From NCBI GenBank assembly GCA_022794295.1, contig JAAWEO010000110.1:1-6987 (forward strand): a stretch of 6,987 nucleotides of DNA, in the 5' to 3' direction. Shown here piece after piece: positions 5,638 through 6,987 of this stretch. How positions within the stretch are numbered: position 1 is the first letter of the stretch; each line of letters begins with the position of its first letter. The notes beneath the pieces were generated by a model. That model ran no database searches. It had not been told where the DNA came from and saw only the letters and a program-made list of their open reading frames with translations. The stretch comes from Angelakisella sp. GTDB taxonomy: Bacteria > Bacillota > Clostridia > Oscillospirales > Ruminococcaceae. Both the position numbers and the translations under genes were made by a program.

Positions 5638-5672
5638 GAGGACGTCCCCGGCCTGCCATCAGACCCGCGATC

Positions 5673-6665
5673 CTAACAACCCCCATCCTTCAGCCACCGG
5701 CTCCCCGGTGCCAGGCCTCCGTTCAGGAGGAAATAACAGACGATCCTGGCGGCCTCCTCCATGTCCTCCAGGGCCCACATTTTGGGCACAGGGGACTGTC
5801 CGCCCACCTCAATGGGGCAGAGGTCCTCCACTGTCTCGTAATCGCCGTTGTGAATGGTGTAGACGGTTCCCTCGTCCGAGCCATCGTACCACAGGGCGGC
5901 CCAGCCGGGGGCAAACTCTCCGCAAAGGGAGTGCCCCTCCCCCCAGGGCTCGTGGGAGAGGGAAAGCTCCTCCACATTCTCTTTCCGGATGGCCCCGGCC
6001 AGCTCCCCGGCCAGCTGCTCCCTGGCCTCCTGGGGGAGATTCAGCCAATTATCCTCCTCGTACTCCTTGTGGGGAAAGCCCTTCCAGCCCCCGGGGGTCT
6101 TGCCCCGGCAGAACTTGACCGAGACACACCGGACCGCGGTGCTCCCCTCCCAGCCGGGGAGGGAAACATCCTCGCCCTTCACCTGCTCCATGTCCTCATA
6201 GTCCTCGTCCCGGTAGAAGGGCTGTTCCCCCTCGGCGGCAGACCCGCAGGCCTTGGCCTTCAGGGTGCCCAGGACCTCCAGGTGCTTCAGCTTCGCCCTT
6301 GGGGGAAGGGAGACCTTCTCCAACAGGGGCAGCTCTGCCAGAAGGCGGCAGTCGGTAAAATCGGTATCCTGAACGATCAGGGTCCGCAGCCTTTTGCACC
6401 GGGCAAGAAACGACCAGTCCCCCAGCTCAAACCGGGCGATGCGCAGGTACTCCAAATTAGGCAGCTCCCCCAACAGGGAAAACTCCCCCCGCTCCTCCAC
6501 CAGCCACCCAGGAGTAAGATACCCCTCCGTGCTGGACGAATGGTTCACCTTGTCACTATCCAGCCTTGTGATCTTCCCAAGATCCTCCGGCACCTGCGGA
6601 CACCCGCCCATGTTTTTTTTGATCCAGCCTAAAAGCCGGGGATCAACCCTATACTCATCCTTCAT
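5673..6665 (-). CDS. LRR-type protein of unknown function, possible Imm1-like C-terminus
   Basis: 330 residues, no signal peptide and no membrane segment, so probably cytosolic. Residues about 62-133 hold degenerate leucine-rich repeats of 22-23 residues: LGELPNLEYLRI, LARCKRLRTLIV and LAELPLLEKVSL. Repeats of this kind in clostridia mostly mediate protein binding. The middle (150-240) is acidic and unassigned. The C-terminus (250-325) has WAALWYDGSDEGTVYTIHN followed by EEAARIVCYFLLNGGLAPG (303-321) and a closing SRW. That order (beta strands, then helix, G-x-P and a final W) recalls Imm1-type immunity proteins, but this is pattern recall only. The reading frame stays open 80 codons further upstream through a hairpin array. 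The ATG at 6665 is chosen because AGGGAGG lies 8 bases before it and the protein-like sequence begins there. No toxin gene is seen nearby. The CDS is firm; its function is unknown. Confidence 0.8.
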   Translation of the reverse strand: MKDEYRVDPRLLGWIKKNMGGCPQVPEDLGKITRLDSDKVNHSSSTEGYLTPGWLVEERGEFSLLGELPNLEYLRIARFELGDWSFLARCKRLRTLIVQDTDFTDCRLLAELPLLEKVSLPPRAKLKHLEVLGTLKAKACGSAAEGEQPFYRDEDYEDMEQVKGEDVSLPGWEGSTAVRCVSVKFCRGKTPGGWKGFPHKEYEEDNWLNLPQEAREQLAGELAGAIRKENVEELSLSHEPWGEGHSLCGEFAPGWAALWYDGSDEGTVYTIHNGDYETVEDLCPIEVGGQSPVPKMWALEDMEEAARIVCYFLLNGGLAPGSRWLKDGGC

Positions 6666-6673
6666 TGAAGATA

Positions 6674-6680
6674 CCTCCCT
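6674..6680 (-). promoter_or_regulatory. Ribosome binding site fixing the LRR gene start
   Basis: AGGGAGG on the minus strand, 8 bases before the ATG at 6665. It decides against the longer open frame that begins at 6905. A 6-bp hairpin (6683-6697) ends two bases upstream and could limit or frame ribosome access. Confidence 0.7.
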
Positions 6681-6682
6681 TC

Positions 6683-6757
6683 TGCCGCTGTGCGGCATTT
6701 GCCGCGAAGCAGCCTTAGCCCGAAGGGCTCCGATTTTCGCCCCAGCGAAAATCACCT
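6683..6757. repeat. Multi-hairpin repeat, unit 1
   Basis: Order on the plus strand: TGCCGC-tgt-GCGGCA (6683-6697); imperfect GCCGC-GAA-GCAGC (6701-6713); AGCCC-GAA-GGGCT (6717-6729); CC; a 9-bp stem GATTTTCGC / GCGAAAATC with loop CCCA (6732-6753); tail ACCT. It has the same plan as unit 2, with one extra GAA-loop hairpin. It forms the immediate 5' leader of the LRR gene. Confidence 0.7.
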
Positions 6758-6770
6758 TTGCCGTTCCCCC

Positions 6771-6828
6771 TGGCCCGCAGGCCATTGCCGCGAAGCGGCT
6801 CCGCTTTTTTCCGCAGAAAAAAGCACCT
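6771..6828. repeat. Multi-hairpin repeat, unit 2
   Basis: Order on the plus strand: TGGCC-cgca-GGCCA (6771-6784); TT; GCCGC-GAA-GCGGC (6787-6799); TCC; a 9-bp stem GCTTTTTTC / GAAAAAAGC with loop CGCA (6803-6824); tail ACCT. Against unit 1 the stems differ mainly by paired changes that keep base pairing, while loops and tail are kept. This points to a structure-selected element in RNA or single-stranded DNA. Confidence 0.7.
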
Positions 6829-6987
6829 AATCCGGCCAACGAGCCTCCGGCCGCAAAAGCCCGGACGCCGGTAAGCGGCAGCACAAAACCAAGCCGCCAG
6901 CACACCCCAGCCGCCTGGCGCCATCAGTAGGAACACGCTGGTAATAGATCAAGGTACTGCCCACCATGGACCCCGCCCCGTGGGTGA
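6829..6987. other. Right-edge stretch, no secure gene
   Basis: Contains a second TCCGGCC (6831-6837 and 6846-6852) and a 4-bp hairpin CCGG-ACG-CCGG (6861-6871). On the minus strand one frame is open from the window edge (6985) to a stop at 6827-6829; its first part (GSMVGSTLIYYQRVP) has coding-like codon choice and could be the tail of a gene outside the window, overrun by the repeat. I do not recognise it. No promoter for the LRR gene was found here. Confidence 0.3.

Noticed and set aside
5576..5640. Glycine or tetrahydrofolate riboswitch ahead of glyA
   Set aside because: The promoter position leaves only about 25 bases of leader, too short for either class.
4298..6118. 606-codon open frame on the plus strand opposite glyA and the LRR gene
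   Set aside because: Antisense shadow of glyA and its neighbour, low-complexity in G, P, H and V, with no domain or ribosome binding site.
6683..6828. CRISPR array
   Set aside because: Only two unequal units, differing within the repeats themselves, with no unique spacers of constant length.
6666..6905. 80-codon N-terminal extension of the LRR protein
   Set aside because: The extension translates the hairpin array, and a good ribosome binding site supports the start at 6665.

Overview
The window is GC-rich with strong G/C preference at third codon positions, AGGAGG-type ribosome binding sites and a clear TATAAT promoter. It carries a RarA of the clostridial kind and an LRR protein typical of gut clostridia. 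I infer a high-GC anaerobic Firmicute (Clostridia, Oscillospiraceae-like); this rests on style and gene content, not on a marker gene.

Layout, left to right. 1-499 is non-coding: a rho-independent terminator for an unseen upstream gene, G-rich direct repeats, four short GAAAC-type repeats, a promoter and a foldable leader. Then come a membrane-anchored prohibitin/SPFH protein (500-1399, +), a strong terminator, and a cysteine synthase-type PLP enzyme (1571-2515, +). 2516-2971 is a 456-base convergent intergenic region packed with inverted repeats. On the minus strand follow rarA (2972-4243) and upstream of it glyA (4322-5575), with a hairpin between them. A minus-strand LRR-type protein of unknown function (5673-6665) lies upstream of glyA. 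6666-6987 is a second hairpin-rich non-coding tract that forms the leader of that gene.

The five proteins do not form one pathway. GlyA (serine/glycine/one-carbon) and the cysteine synthase (uses an activated serine) are metabolically adjacent but sit on opposite strands in separate transcription units. RarA is replication-fork housekeeping, the SPFH protein is a membrane scaffold, and the LRR protein looks accessory, with a C-terminal tail that may resemble Imm1-type immunity proteins.

No CRISPR array, IS transposase, tRNA, rRNA or obvious defence operon was found. The least ordinary material is non-coding. At 6683-6828 there are two copies of a multi-hairpin unit whose stems differ by paired, compensatory changes while the loops and the ACCT tail are kept. 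The 2686-2955 hairpin array has different stems, but some hairpins share the same C(CNCA)G loop signature. The GAAAC repeats abutting the SPFH promoter are a second candidate for undescribed regulation.
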